Assembly: GCA_036279355.1 (NCBI GenBank)
Contig: DASUJH010000019.1
Span: forward strand, 30,640 to 94,639
Direction of reading: 5' to 3'
Origin: Gemmatimonadales bacterium
GTDB taxonomy: Bacteria; Gemmatimonadota; Gemmatimonadetes; Gemmatimonadales; GWC2-71-9
DNA: 64,000 bases
Part shown: in pieces, positions 29,180 to 37,663 of the stretch
Layout of the letters: each line of letters begins with the position of its first letter
Position numbering within the stretch: position 1 is the first letter of the stretch
The notes under the pieces: generated by a model
The model's database searches: none
The model's input: the letters and a program-made list of their open reading frames with translations, nothing else
Told to the model about the DNA's origin: nothing
Made by a program: the position numbers and the translations under genes

Positions 29180-31375
29180 ATGGCCCTCTTCGAGACACGG
29201 TCGCGAGCCGATCTCGAGCTCATCTGCTTCGGGCCGCCCACGGCCTGCCTGGCCGGAGCTCCCGCGCCGGCCGAGGTGCTGTGGCGCAAGCATCTCGCAC
29301 TCCTCATCTACCTGGCGCTCTCGCCCACTCGCACCCGGACGCGCCAGCACCTGCTCGGGCTCCTCTGGCCCGAAAAACCCGAGCCGCAGGCCAAGCATTC
29401 ATTGAACGAGGCGGTGCGCCGCCTCCGCGCCTGCCTTGGCGCCGACCGGCTCGTGTCCGTGGGCGAGTCGCTCACGCTGAGCGACGCCGGCCTTTGCGTG
29501 GACGCGCTGCGCTTCGGAGCCGCGGCGGCGAGCGATCCAGCGCAGGCGGTATCGCTCGTGACCGGCGACTTTCTCGAGGGTTTCGCGCTTGGCGACTCCT
29601 CGCCGTTCGACGACTGGGCGACGGCCGAGCGCGCCCGCTACCGGAGCCGCGCGGCGGCGATCCTCGTGGGCGCCGGAGAGCGCTGTCTGATCCAGGCGCA
29701 GTTCGGCGAGGCGACGGAGATGGCGCGCCGCGCCCTCGCGGCGGAACCGTACAGCGAGCCGGCGGCGCGACTGCTCATCCGTGCTTCCGCGCTCGCGGGT
29801 GATGCGGCGGGCGCGCTCGCGGCCTTTCATGAATTTCGGCGGGGCCTGGCGGACGAATTGAGCGAAATCCCAAGCCGCGAGCTGCTCGCCCTGGCTGAAC
29901 GGGTGCGCGGCGGTCGCTGGCGGCACCAGGTCGTGCGCCACGCCGACAGCCGACCGCCCCTCATCATGCGCGAGCGCGTCTATCGGCTTGCCTTCGACAC
30001 GGTGGCGGCCGGCCTGGCGGCTGGCCCGCGCACCCTCGTGATCACGGCGGACGGCGGCCTGGGCCGCACCCGACTCATGGCCGAGTGCGCCGACCGGCTC
30101 GCGCTCGATGGCGCGGTGGTGATCTCGGCGCAGGCACTCCGCACCGGCTACGACGCGGCATGGAGCACGCTCAGAGGCCTCATGCGGAGCGGCCTCGCGC
30201 GCGCCCCGGGTGTGGCTGCGACCGATCCGGATGCGATCGCCGTGCTGGCGGCGCTGGTCCCTGAGCTCGGCGAGCGCACGGAGCCCCGCGCCCCGCGCGA
30301 CGCGGCCGAGGTCGCGCACGCGCTCGCGTCACTCGTTCGAGCGGTCGGCGAAGAGGCGCCGCTCGGCATCGCCCTCGACGACGCGCACTTCGCAGACGGG
30401 CCGAGTCTCGGCGCGCTGCACGGTGCGCTGGCGGCGCTCGATGCGGTGCCTGTCGTGCTCATCGTGTCCGCATTGCACGCGGCCGAGGCGGCGCCGCCCG
30501 AGCTGCTCGCCCTGCGCGCCGCGGCGGGCGGGAGCCTGCCGGGGATCGCGGTGCAGCTCGAGGCGTGGCGGCCGGACGAGCTCCGGGAGCTGGTCGGATC
30601 GTTGTCGCCCTGGTGCCGTGATGCCGCCGAGGCCGACCGCCTTGCGCGGCGCGTCGTGTTCGAGGCGTCGGGCAGTCCCTTTCTCGCGGTGACGCTGCTG
30701 CGCGGTCTCGACGAAGTTACCGCGCTTCGCGCGGACGCACTGGAGTGGCCGCCGCCGGACGCCACGTTCGATGCGCCGCTCCCGATCAGCGTCCCCAACC
30801 TCGCCCGCATGGCGATCGTCGCGCGGGTCGTGCAGCTCGCGCCGGACGACCGGAACCTCGTGGCTGCCGCCAGCGCGCTCGGATCAACGATCGACCTCGA
30901 GCTGCTGGCGCAGGTGAGCGGTGTCATGCCGCGTGCGATGGACGCGGCACTGCCCCGGATGGAGCGGCTCGACGTGTTGCGCTTCGACGGGGAGCGCTAC
31001 GCCTTCACGGCGCCGCTCGTCGCCCAGGTGATCCGCACCGAGTTTCTCACCCGCGGCCAGCAATGGTTGCTCCGGCAGCAGGCGGCCGAGGCGCTCGCCT
31101 CGCGCGAAGACCTCGAATCGCGGGTTCTCAGGGTGGAGCTTCTCGCCGGCTGCCGCGCGGGAACGCCCGAGCTTGTCCGCGAGGCCGCGACCCTCACTGC
31201 GGTCGCGCTCGAGGCGGGTGCGCTTCGGGCGGCGCGACGCGCGTTGGCGGCCGCCGAACGGCTGGCCCGCGGCTCGGCCCCGGAGCCCGAAGCGATGGCC
31301 GCAACTCGTCGCGACATCGCGCAACTCAAGACCCGACTCAAGATGACGCGCCCGTCCGGCGGGGCGGGTGCCTGA
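29180..31375 (+). CDS. BTAD-domain transcriptional regulator with degenerate AAA/NTPase domain
   Basis: A 731-aa regulator-like protein. The N-terminal part is an OmpR-like DNA-binding domain of SARP type (LLIYLALSPTRTRTRQHLLGLLWPEK, ALNEAVRRLRACLGADRLV). A bacterial transcriptional activation domain with helical repeats (RARYRSRAAAILVGAGER, ALAAEPYSEPAARLLIRA) follows. The middle is an ATPase-like domain whose P-loop reads TADGGLGRTRLMA, with Arg instead of the catalytic Lys, and LGIALDDAHFAD as Walker B. The ATG at 29180 follows GGAAGGGGGA. It is not recognised as any named regulator. Confidence 0.82.
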   Translation: MALFETRSRADLELICFGPPTACLAGAPAPAEVLWRKHLALLIYLALSPTRTRTRQHLLGLLWPEKPEPQAKHSLNEAVRRLRACLGADRLVSVGESLTLSDAGLCVDALRFGAAAASDPAQAVSLVTGDFLEGFALGDSSPFDDWATAERARYRSRAAAILVGAGERCLIQAQFGEATEMARRALAAEPYSEPAARLLIRASALAGDAAGALAAFHEFRRGLADELSEIPSRELLALAERVRGGRWRHQVVRHADSRPPLIMRERVYRLAFDTVAAGLAAGPRTLVITADGGLGRTRLMAECADRLALDGAVVISAQALRTGYDAAWSTLRGLMRSGLARAPGVAATDPDAIAVLAALVPELGERTEPRAPRDAAEVAHALASLVRAVGEEAPLGIALDDAHFADGPSLGALHGALAALDAVPVVLIVSALHAAEAAPPELLALRAAAGGSLPGIAVQLEAWRPDELRELVGSLSPWCRDAAEADRLARRVVFEASGSPFLAVTLLRGLDEVTALRADALEWPPPDATFDAPLPISVPNLARMAIVARVVQLAPDDRNLVAAASALGSTIDLELLAQVSGVMPRAMDAALPRMERLDVLRFDGERYAFTAPLVAQVIRTEFLTRGQQWLLRQQAAEALASREDLESRVLRVELLAGCRAGTPELVREAATLTAVALEAGALRAARRALAAAERLARGSAPEPEAMAATRRDIAQLKTRLKMTRPSGGAGA

Positions 31376-31388
31376 GCCACCCGCCCCG
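31360..31388. terminator. Convergent hairpin terminator
   Basis: A perfect 11-bp stem (31360-31370 with 31378-31388) and a 7-base loop lie over the stop codon of the BTAD regulator and just past the stop of the small leftward lipoprotein gene. It has no clear poly-T tract on either side, so it may work as a bidirectional or Rho-assisted terminator. Confidence 0.55.
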
Positions 31389-31397
31389 TGTACGGTC

Positions 31398-31556
31398 CTA
31401 CTTTGCGGCCACCGGGTGCGCGCCGGGCGGCACCACGACGGTCCCGCCGCTGCTTCCTGCCTGGCTCGCGCCCGTGCTGAGGTCGGGTCCGGTGGTGTCG
31501 CTGCACGCGGCGAGCGCCGCGATCGCGAGGGCGATGGTCCAGGTGCGGGCTGACAT
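31398..31556 (-). CDS. Small lipoprotein (52 aa)
   Basis: A short frame with a strong AAGGAGG site five bases before the ATG. The signal sequence WTIALAIAALAACSD has a lipobox-like LAAC, and about 35 mature residues rich in Ser, Thr, Gly and Pro follow (TTGPDLSTG, SSGGTVVVPP). The very good ribosome-binding site and lipobox support a real gene even though it is short. Function unknown. Confidence 0.65.
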   Translation of the reverse strand: MSARTWTIALAIAALAACSDTTGPDLSTGASQAGSSGGTVVVPPGAHPVAAK

Positions 31557-31729
31557 GCTAGCCTCCTTGCGAGCCCCGGAACGGGGTGACTGGGTGGTCG
31601 CGCCGACCCGAATCGGATCGGAATCGCGGAGGCCACGCTAGCGATGGAGCGGCACGTAGCGATCAATTGCGGGCAGGCTCGGATCAATCGGGTGGGTCAG
31701 CTTGAGATTCGGCCGGCGCCGGGGCACGT

Positions 31730-31758
31730 TTGACGCGCGGCTCCGGCGCGCGTACACG
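31730..31758 (+). promoter_or_regulatory. Promoter of tRNA-Lys
   Basis: TTGACG at 31730-31735 and TACACG at 31753-31758 are separated by exactly 17 bases. The tRNA gene begins 30 bases later at 31788. Confidence 0.55.
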
Positions 31759-31787
31759 CCGGTCCGGAGCACGGGGCCGCGGTCGTC

Positions 31788-31860
31788 GGGGGCGTAGCTC
31801 AATTGGTAGAGCAAGGGACTTTTAATCCCTAGGTCGTGGGTTCGATTCCCACCGCCCCCA
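31788..31860 (+). tRNA. tRNA-Lys (TTT)
   Basis: A 73-base cloverleaf. The acceptor arm is GGGGGCG paired with CGCCCCC plus discriminator A. The D-arm GCTC/GAGC and T-arm GTGGG-TTCGATT-CCCAC are intact. The anticodon loop is CTTTTAA with TTT as anticodon. CCA is not encoded in the gene (after A31860 comes TTG). Confidence 0.97.
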
Positions 31861-32147
31861 TTGCCCGGCCGGCCACGCCTCCCTACCCCCGGCCCGGCCG
31901 ACTATGTACACTTCCCGCCGATCAGTCTTCCGTACGTCACGCCCTTGGGCCCGGAGCTTCGGGCCGGAAGTTCCGCCGCCGAGCTCGGCCCATGCCGGGG
32001 CGGCGGCGCGTGCGACCGGACCGCCAGGACCGGCGGCCCGAGGTGCGGCGTGTGGCGGCTGATTCAGCCCCGGCCGGGCAACCGGCGGGTCGGAGCAATA
32101 CCATGCGTTCCCGCACCACACCAATCGTGTCACAAGGGGGTCGTGTT

Positions 32148-33065
32148 ATGAGGTACGGATGGCTTCTTCTCCCGCTCGCGCTTGCCAGCACCACGGCCTG
32201 CGACCGCAGCAAGGACCAGCTCACCGCTGCGCTCGCCGAAGCCAAGGCCGTATCGGCCGAAAAGGATAGCCTGCTGAACGAGGTGCTCGAGACCACCAAG
32301 TTCGTCAACGACCTGAACGCAGAGCTGGCCAAGGCGAAGAGCGTCGGCGTGAGCCCCGTGCTCGCCACCGAGAAGAGCGCGTCCGGCGCCGCGCAGGACC
32401 GCGCCGCCGTCGTGAGCCGGATCAAGGAAGTCGTCGAACGCCTGAACGAGAGCGAGGACAAGCTCACTGCCGCCACCGCCCGCGCCAAGAAGATGGGCGG
32501 CCGCAACCAGCGGCTCCTCGCACAGCTCGATGCCGCGAAAAAGACGATCGCCGATCTCAAGGCCACGGCCGAGCAGCAGGAAGCCGAGTACAGCGCCACC
32601 ATCGAGCGCCAGAAGGTCGAGATCGCGGCACTTACGAGCAAGGTGGATACTGTCACCCAGGAAAACACCCAGCTCGTCGCGAATAACGCCGCGCTCACCG
32701 ACACGGTCTCCAATCTCACCAGCTACAAGAACACCGTCTACTACGCCGTGGGCACCAAGAAAGAGTTGATGGACAAGGGCATCCTGGCGCAGGAGGGCTC
32801 CAAGTTCCTCTTCTTCGGCGGCCACCACCTGGCGCCGGCCCGGCACCTCGACCCCTCGGCGTTCACTCAGATCGACAAGTCGAAGGATCTCTCCATCGCC
32901 CTGCCGCACGACGACAAGAACTACAAGATCGTGAGCCGGCAGAGCCCGGACTATCTCGCCGCTACGTCGGTAAGCAAGGACGGCAAGGTGCATGGCGCGA
33001 TCCAGATCGAGTCGCCCGAGGAGTTCTGGGCGCCGTCGAAGTACCTGATCGTCGTGCAGGACTGA
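32148..33065 (+). CDS. Coiled-coil lipoprotein of unknown function
   Basis: A 305-aa protein with a lipoprotein signal (MRYGWLLLPLALASTTACDRS, Cys18), a long charged coiled-coil from about residue 22 to 190 (heptad-rich, for example KSVGVS, KEVVERLNESEDKL), then a compact C-terminal domain (YKNTVYYAVGTKKELMDKGIL, SIALPHDDKNYKIVSRQSPDYLA, EEFWAPSKYLIVVQD). An AAGGGGG site precedes the ATG. Probably anchored to a membrane facing the periplasm. Two hairpins follow the stop. Confidence 0.8.
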   Translation: MRYGWLLLPLALASTTACDRSKDQLTAALAEAKAVSAEKDSLLNEVLETTKFVNDLNAELAKAKSVGVSPVLATEKSASGAAQDRAAVVSRIKEVVERLNESEDKLTAATARAKKMGGRNQRLLAQLDAAKKTIADLKATAEQQEAEYSATIERQKVEIAALTSKVDTVTQENTQLVANNAALTDTVSNLTSYKNTVYYAVGTKKELMDKGILAQEGSKFLFFGGHHLAPARHLDPSAFTQIDKSKDLSIALPHDDKNYKIVSRQSPDYLAATSVSKDGKVHGAIQIESPEEFWAPSKYLIVVQD

Positions 33066-33074
33066 CCCGCCGCA

Positions 33075-33126
33075 CTGGCGCGGATTCCGCGCCAGCTATC
33101 GACGGCCATCCTCCCGGATGGCCGTC
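33075..33126 (+). terminator. Double-hairpin terminator after the coiled-coil lipoprotein gene
   Basis: Two successive perfect stems: 9 bp (33075-33083 with 33087-33095, 3-base loop) and 11 bp (33101-33111 with 33116-33126, 4-base loop). The second is followed by GTCGTTT and a C-run. Strong candidate terminator of the preceding gene. Confidence 0.7.
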
Positions 33127-33147
33127 GTCGTTTCCCCCCCCGTCATC

Positions 33148-33176
33148 TTGACCGATCCCGAATTTGGCCGTACGGT
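33148..33176 (+). promoter_or_regulatory. Promoter of the DUF1097-like gene
   Basis: TTGACC at 33148-33153 and TACGGT at 33171-33176 are separated by 17 bases. The -10 overlaps the first of several CCGTACGG palindromes. The gene starts at 33286 behind GGCAGGAGGTC. Confidence 0.6.
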
Positions 33177-33211
33177 CAACCCGTACGGTCACGGCCGGCA
33201 CGGCCGTACGA
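33168..33211. repeat. Cluster of CCGTACGG palindromes in the DUF1097 promoter
   Basis: CCGTACGG occurs at 33168-33175 and 33181-33188, and CCGTACGA at 33204-33211. The first overlaps the -10 hexamer. The arrangement resembles repeated palindromic operator sites, but no regulator is assigned. Confidence 0.5.
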
Positions 33212-33285
33212 CTGGGTTCTCGCCCCGCCGGAGCCGCAGGCAGTCGGCCAATCCAACGCCCTCGCCCGAGGGCAGGAGGTCGTAC

Positions 33286-33780
33286 ATGAGTCTCCTCATG
33301 GCACTCGCGCTCAGCATCGGTGTCCTCATCGCCGCCTGGACCTTCATCGCGCTTGGCTCGCTGGCGCTGCCGGTTTGGGCCGGCATCATCGCGTGGGGGG
33401 CGTTCTTCGCGGCCGGCGGGAAAGGTGACGGGCTGCTCAAGACCATCGCGTCGACGCTTTCCGGGGTGTTCTGGGCCTTCATCGCTCTCACCCTGAATGC
33501 CCGGTTCGGCGGCAACGCGGCCGTGCTGCCGATCCTCGTCGGCGCGGCGGCATTCGTCATGGTGGCGCAGTCGAAGGTGTCGCTGCTCTCCTTCATTCCC
33601 GGCTCGTTCCTCGGCGCCGCCACGGCGGTCGGCGTCGTGGTGGGAAGCAACAGCACCTGGTCGAAGGTGATCATCGCGCTGGTCGCGGGCGCCGTCTTCG
33701 GCTGGCTGTCCGAGCGCCTCGCCGGCGTGCTGGCCGGAAGCAGCACCGCGGCGGCCGCGGAGCGCGCGCGCGCGGCGTAG
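33286..33780 (+). CDS. DUF1097-like membrane protein
   Basis: A 164-aa integral membrane protein of four to five helices (LALSIGVLIAAWTFIAL, VWAGIIAWGAFFAAGG, LPILVGAAAFVMV, VIIALVAGAVFGWLSERLAG). The segment WAGIIAWGAFFAAGGKGDG is characteristic of DUF1097 proteins such as E. coli YcdZ. A GGAGG site precedes the ATG. Function unknown. Confidence 0.8.
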   Translation: MSLLMALALSIGVLIAAWTFIALGSLALPVWAGIIAWGAFFAAGGKGDGLLKTIASTLSGVFWAFIALTLNARFGGNAAVLPILVGAAAFVMVAQSKVSLLSFIPGSFLGAATAVGVVVGSNSTWSKVIIALVAGAVFGWLSERLAGVLAGSSTAAAAERARAA

Positions 33781-33797
33781 GCCGGCTCGCCCATCGG

Positions 33798-33845
33798 GCC
33801 GCGCGTTGCGCAGTGCTTCGTACTGCGCCGCGCGCGGCTTGTTTC
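33798..33845 (+). terminator. Hairpin terminator after the DUF1097-like gene
   Basis: An 8-bp GC stem (33798-33805 with 33831-33838), a 2x2 internal mismatch, then a 7-bp stem (33808-33814 with 33822-33828). TTGTTT follows the stem at 33839-33844. Candidate terminator. Confidence 0.6.
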
Positions 33846-33867
33846 ACCCCAGGCACGCGTGCACATT

Positions 33868-33897
33868 GCGCCGGTGCGGGCGGTCGCGCACCGGCGC
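33868..33897 (+). promoter_or_regulatory. Perfect 11-bp hairpin in the ilvE leader
   Basis: 33868-33878 pairs perfectly with 33887-33897 across an 8-base loop, 50 bases before the aminotransferase start. It may be a leader structure. The start codon and its AGGAGC site lie outside the stem. Confidence 0.4.
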
Positions 33898-33947
33898 CGT
33901 TCGGCGCTTGCGCGCGACCGCCCCCGAGTCTCGGGCAAGGAGCACGT

Positions 33948-34802
33948 GTGACCACGATCTGGATTGACGGCGCGTGGGCGGACCGCGCCGATGCGTCGGT
34001 GTCGGTGTTCGATCACGGCCTGCTCTACGGCGACGGCGTCTTCGAGGGCACCCGCGTTTACGGCGGCAAGATCTTCCGCCTCGCAGACCACCTCGACCGA
34101 CTCTACGATTCAGCCCACGCGATCTGGCTCACCATCCCGATCGAGAAGCCCGCGCTTGCGGCCGTGACCGAGGAGGCGGTGCAGCGGTCCGGGCTCACCG
34201 AAGCGTACCTTCGGCACGTCGTCACCCGCGGCGCCGGCGACCTGGGCCTGGATCCGCGCAAGTGCTCCACGCCGTCGGTCATCCTGATCGTCGACACCAT
34301 CCGATTGTATCCGCAGGAGGTGTACGAGACCGGCCTCAAGGTCGTCACCGCCGGCACGCCGATCCCGCAGCGCGAGTCGCTTTCGCCGCGGGTGAAGTCG
34401 CTCAACTATCTGCCGCATATCCTCGCCAAGATCGAAGCGATCCAGGCGGGTGCCGACGACGCGCTCATGCTCGACAGCGCCGGCCAGGTGGCCGAAGGGT
34501 CGGGGACGAACGTGTTCGTCGTGAAGAAGGGCGTCGTACGCACGCCGCCTCCGTACGCGGGCATTCTCCGCGGCATCACGCGCGACACCGTCATCGAGAT
34601 CGCCACCGAAGCGGGCTACGACGTACGCGAGGAGCCGTTCAACCGCTACGACGTCTACACCGCCGACGAGGCGTTCTTCACCGGCACCGCGGCGGAGATC
34701 GTGAGCATCCGCTCGCTCGACGGCCGCATCATCGGCACCGGCAAAGCGGGGCCGATCACGCGCGATCTCCGTGCGCGCTTCCGGGCGCACGTGCGCGACT
34801 GA
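33948..34802 (+). CDS. ilvE: Class IV aminotransferase (branched-chain-amino-acid aminotransferase type)
   Basis: A 284-aa PLP enzyme. It shows the class IV sequences SVFDHGLLYGDGVFEGTRVY, LRHVVTRGAGDLGLDP, RVKSLNYLPHILAKIEA (Lys forms the PLP Schiff base), AEGSGTNVFVVKKG and ILRGITRDTVIEIA. Probably catalyses reversible transamination of Leu, Ile and Val. A D-amino-acid transaminase or aminodeoxychorismate lyase role cannot be excluded, but the RGITR and KSLNYL signatures favour IlvE. The start is GTG preceded by AAGGAGC. Confidence 0.88.
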   Translation: MTTIWIDGAWADRADASVSVFDHGLLYGDGVFEGTRVYGGKIFRLADHLDRLYDSAHAIWLTIPIEKPALAAVTEEAVQRSGLTEAYLRHVVTRGAGDLGLDPRKCSTPSVILIVDTIRLYPQEVYETGLKVVTAGTPIPQRESLSPRVKSLNYLPHILAKIEAIQAGADDALMLDSAGQVAEGSGTNVFVVKKGVVRTPPPYAGILRGITRDTVIEIATEAGYDVREEPFNRYDVYTADEAFFTGTAAEIVSIRSLDGRIIGTGKAGPITRDLRARFRAHVRD

Positions 34803-34876
34803 TGCGTCCGCGCGCCCCTTGACCGCGCCCCGGATGGGCTGCAAGTTGGCGCTCGCTCCCACCCAACAGGCGCACC

Positions 34877-35122
34877 ATGCTCCAGATATCGCTGCAGGAA
34901 CTGCGACGCGTTGCCGATTCGCTCGCCACGCTCCGCGGGCAGATGGTGGTCGGTGCGGTGATGCGGTCGGACCGGCGCCAGCTGCGCGTCGAGCTGGGCG
35001 ATGGCCGCATGGCGGTGGTGAGCATCGATGCCGACGCGGACGGCCGCCCGCGGCTCGAATTCGACGTGGTGCGACGGCCGGCCGAGCAGCCCCAGCTCGA
35101 GGTCCGATTCGAGAGCGCGTGA
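34877..35122 (+). CDS. Small conserved-looking protein of unknown function (81 aa)
   Basis: MLQISLQELRRVADSLATLRG and a beta-rich second half (MVVGAVMRSDRRQLRVELGDGRMAVVSIDADADGRPRL). No signal peptide or known motif. The reading frame has good codon usage and clear start and stop. It lies between ilvE and the LeuA-like domain gene, all in the same orientation. Confidence 0.6.
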   Translation: MLQISLQELRRVADSLATLRGQMVVGAVMRSDRRQLRVELGDGRMAVVSIDADADGRPRLEFDVVRRPAEQPQLEVRFESA

Positions 35123-35283
35123 CGGGCAGGGGGACCGCACCGCTGGCATAGGGCTTGCCCGCTCCCGGGCCGCAGGGTTTTCCCGCGAAGAGCTGCACCT
35201 CGTCCACTCGTGGAGGCCCCACGCCCGCCAGCGACCCCTCCCGTTCATCTCCGGCCGATGCCCCGGACGCCGGCGCTTCCGCG

Positions 35284-35691
35284 ATGCTTGCGCACGAGCG
35301 GCTGCGCTTCGCCGAGTTCAACCTCGATCGGCTGTCCAATGGGCGGTGCCGGGCGCACGTCGGGCTCACCTGGCGCGATTCGGAGCAGTTTTCCGGCGAG
35401 TGCGAGGGGGTGGCGTCGCAGGCCGGTGAGCTTCGCTGCGCGGCACAGGCGTGCGTCAATGCGCTCGGCCAGGCGGTCGCCGGCGGGATCGGGTTCGAGC
35501 TGCTCGGCGTCAAGGCGGTCCGCGCGTTCGACGCCACCGTGCTCATCGTATCACTCGCGATTCAGCAGGACTCGGGCGGCCAGCGCGTGGTCGGCTCCTA
35601 TCTCACGGAGTCTGACCCGGGACGCGGCGCCGCCCTCGCCGTCCTGAATGCAACCAATCGCATTCTGGGCAACCGGCTCTACATGCGCTGA
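35284..35691 (+). CDS. Small stand-alone protein resembling the LeuA regulatory-domain fold
   Basis: A 135-aa protein: LRFAEFNLDRLSNGRCRAHVGLTWR, then GFELLGVKAVRAFDATVLIVSLAIQQD and VVGSYLTESDPGRGAALAVLNATNRIL. The last part resembles the C-terminal allosteric domain of isopropylmalate synthases (VRVL...GVSENIIEA-like), but this is a similarity judgement, not a proven match. The frame remains open upstream to a TTG at 35155, but that extension is a Pro/Ser-rich stretch with no pattern, so ATG 35284 is preferred. Confidence 0.6.
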   Translation: MLAHERLRFAEFNLDRLSNGRCRAHVGLTWRDSEQFSGECEGVASQAGELRCAAQACVNALGQAVAGGIGFELLGVKAVRAFDATVLIVSLAIQQDSGGQRVVGSYLTESDPGRGAALAVLNATNRILGNRLYMR

Positions 35692-35874
35692 AGCTTCCGG
35701 CGCTGGGCCCTGTCAAATCGCAGCGGCGCGCGCGGATTGCAGGGCCAAGAGCCCCCGAACGAAGTCCGAATCCGGCGCCCATATCGGTGGCGGCTCTTCC
35801 GATTAAGGCGTAACATCGTTTCGTCAATGTTCCTGAACCCTGCGCGGCGCGCCGCGCGGAGAGAGGGCGCTCGC

Positions 35875-37644
35875 ATGCAGCGGTTTTCCATCATCACGCT
35901 CGTGACGCTCGCCGCCGGTGCCGCTGCCTGCGGCGGCCATCCCGCGCCGCCGCCGGTTTCACCCGTGGTGGCCGACGCCGGCCCCGCGGCGACTCCAACC
36001 GTGTCCGACACCACCGTAAGCGACACCGGGGAAGCCGTGACGCTGCCGCCCGCGCCCTCAATGGACTCGGTGGCGCTCGATCACGAGGCCATCGCGGAGC
36101 TGCGCATCGCCGCCGACTCGGTGGCCGACGAAGCCGTACTCGATCAGCTCGCCGACGCTCAGCTCGACAGCACCGATGCCGATAGCGCCGCCGCGGACGA
36201 GCCCGACGGGTCACACGGCGGGCCGGCGGCAGCCGCCAAGGCGGTCACCTTCGACATCGACGTGGAGCGGTTCAACAGCCATAACCGCGTGCAGTATTTC
36301 CTCGACTTCTTCCAGACCACCGGCCGCGAGCGCATGGGCGTGTGGCTGAGCCGGATGCCGCGCTACGAGGCGATGATCCGCCGCCGGCTTCAGGCCGAAG
36401 GGCTGCCCGGTGATCTGGTGTACCTCGCGCTCATCGAGAGCGGTTTCTCCAACACGGCCACGAGCCGCGCCCGCGCCGCCGGGATGTGGCAGTTCATGAA
36501 GGGCACCGCGCGGCTGTACGGCCTCAGGATCGATCGCTGGGTGGACGAACGGCGCGATCCCTACAAGGCGACCGACGCCGCAGTGCGCCATCTCAAGGCG
36601 CTGAGCGATCAGTTCGGCTCATACTATCTGGCCGCAGCCGCGTACAACGCGGGCGCGGGCAAGGTCTCGCGGGGGCTCAACCATCTCGACGACGAGGACA
36701 GTGACTCGCTCGCGTCGGACGCCACGTTCTTCCGGTTGTACGACACGCGCTTCCTCCGCCGCGAAACCAAGGACTACGTCCCCAAGCTCATCGCCGCGGC
36801 GATGATCGCGAAGGACCCGACCCGCTACGGCTTCCCGCCTGACGCGCCGCTCGATACCCTCGTGCCCTACGACTCGCTCGTCGTTCCCGAGATGACCGGG
36901 CTCGACGTCATGGCGCGGCTCGCCGACACCACGCTCGCCGCCATCCGCGAGCTCAACCCCCAGTACCTGCGGCTCGTGACTCCTCCGGGCACCGAGAGCG
37001 TGGTGCGGCTGCCGCTCGGCCGGGGCGACACGACGGCGGTGGCGTACGCCGCGCTGCCCGCGAGCGAGCGGGTGAGCTTCCACGAGCATGTGGCGCGCTC
37101 GGGCGAGACGATGAGCGGCATCGCCAGGCACAACGGCATCTCCGAGCGCGAGCTGGCCGCCGCAAACCCGCGGCTCCGCGGCCGAGTGCGCACGGGGCAG
37201 CTCGTGATCGTGCCGACCGATGGCGCCCTTGCGCCGGAGGTGGCGCGCCAGCTCGCGGCCGTGGAATCGGCGCAGGCGGCGGACTATCATCGCGTGCGCA
37301 GTGGCGAGACGCTCGGGCTCATCGCCGCGCGCTACGGCGTGACCCAGCATCAGTTGGTGGCCTGGAACAGCCTGCGGCACCCGGGCATGCTCCGGATCGG
37401 GCAGCGCCTTCGCGTGTCGCCCGGTGGGGGCCGGTCGGCCTCGCGCGGCAGCGCACACCATCGGCCGGGGCGGTCTCACACGACGCGGTCACACGTCGCG
37501 CACACCCATGTGGTGCGACGGGGTGAGACGCTGACGGGCCTGGCGCGACGCTACGGCGTCACGGTCCAGGCCCTGGTGAAAGCGAATGGATTGAGGGATG
37601 ACGACATGGTGAGGAGCGGCAGGCGCCTCATCATTCCCGCCTGA
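35875..37644 (+). CDS. mltD: Membrane-bound lytic murein transglycosylase D-like lipoprotein with three LysM domains
   Basis: A 589-aa exported peptidoglycan hydrolase. The lipoprotein signal MQRFSIITLVTLAAGAAAC is followed by a Thr/Asp/Ala-rich linker. The SLT domain near residues 130-330 contains LPGDLVYLALIESGFSN (catalytic Glu), AAGMWQFMKGTARLYGL and AAAYNAGAGKVSR. Three LysM modules lie at about 402-445, 471-517 and 543-589 (each with R-GET and an N-ending core). GGAGAGAGGG precedes the ATG. The protein anchors in a membrane and cuts glycan strands. Confidence 0.9.
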   Translation: MQRFSIITLVTLAAGAAACGGHPAPPPVSPVVADAGPAATPTVSDTTVSDTGEAVTLPPAPSMDSVALDHEAIAELRIAADSVADEAVLDQLADAQLDSTDADSAAADEPDGSHGGPAAAAKAVTFDIDVERFNSHNRVQYFLDFFQTTGRERMGVWLSRMPRYEAMIRRRLQAEGLPGDLVYLALIESGFSNTATSRARAAGMWQFMKGTARLYGLRIDRWVDERRDPYKATDAAVRHLKALSDQFGSYYLAAAAYNAGAGKVSRGLNHLDDEDSDSLASDATFFRLYDTRFLRRETKDYVPKLIAAAMIAKDPTRYGFPPDAPLDTLVPYDSLVVPEMTGLDVMARLADTTLAAIRELNPQYLRLVTPPGTESVVRLPLGRGDTTAVAYAALPASERVSFHEHVARSGETMSGIARHNGISERELAAANPRLRGRVRTGQLVIVPTDGALAPEVARQLAAVESAQAADYHRVRSGETLGLIAARYGVTQHQLVAWNSLRHPGMLRIGQRLRVSPGGGRSASRGSAHHRPGRSHTTRSHVAHTHVVRRGETLTGLARRYGVTVQALVKANGLRDDDMVRSGRRLIIPA

Positions 37645-37663
37645 CCGTCACCCGCCTCGAGAC

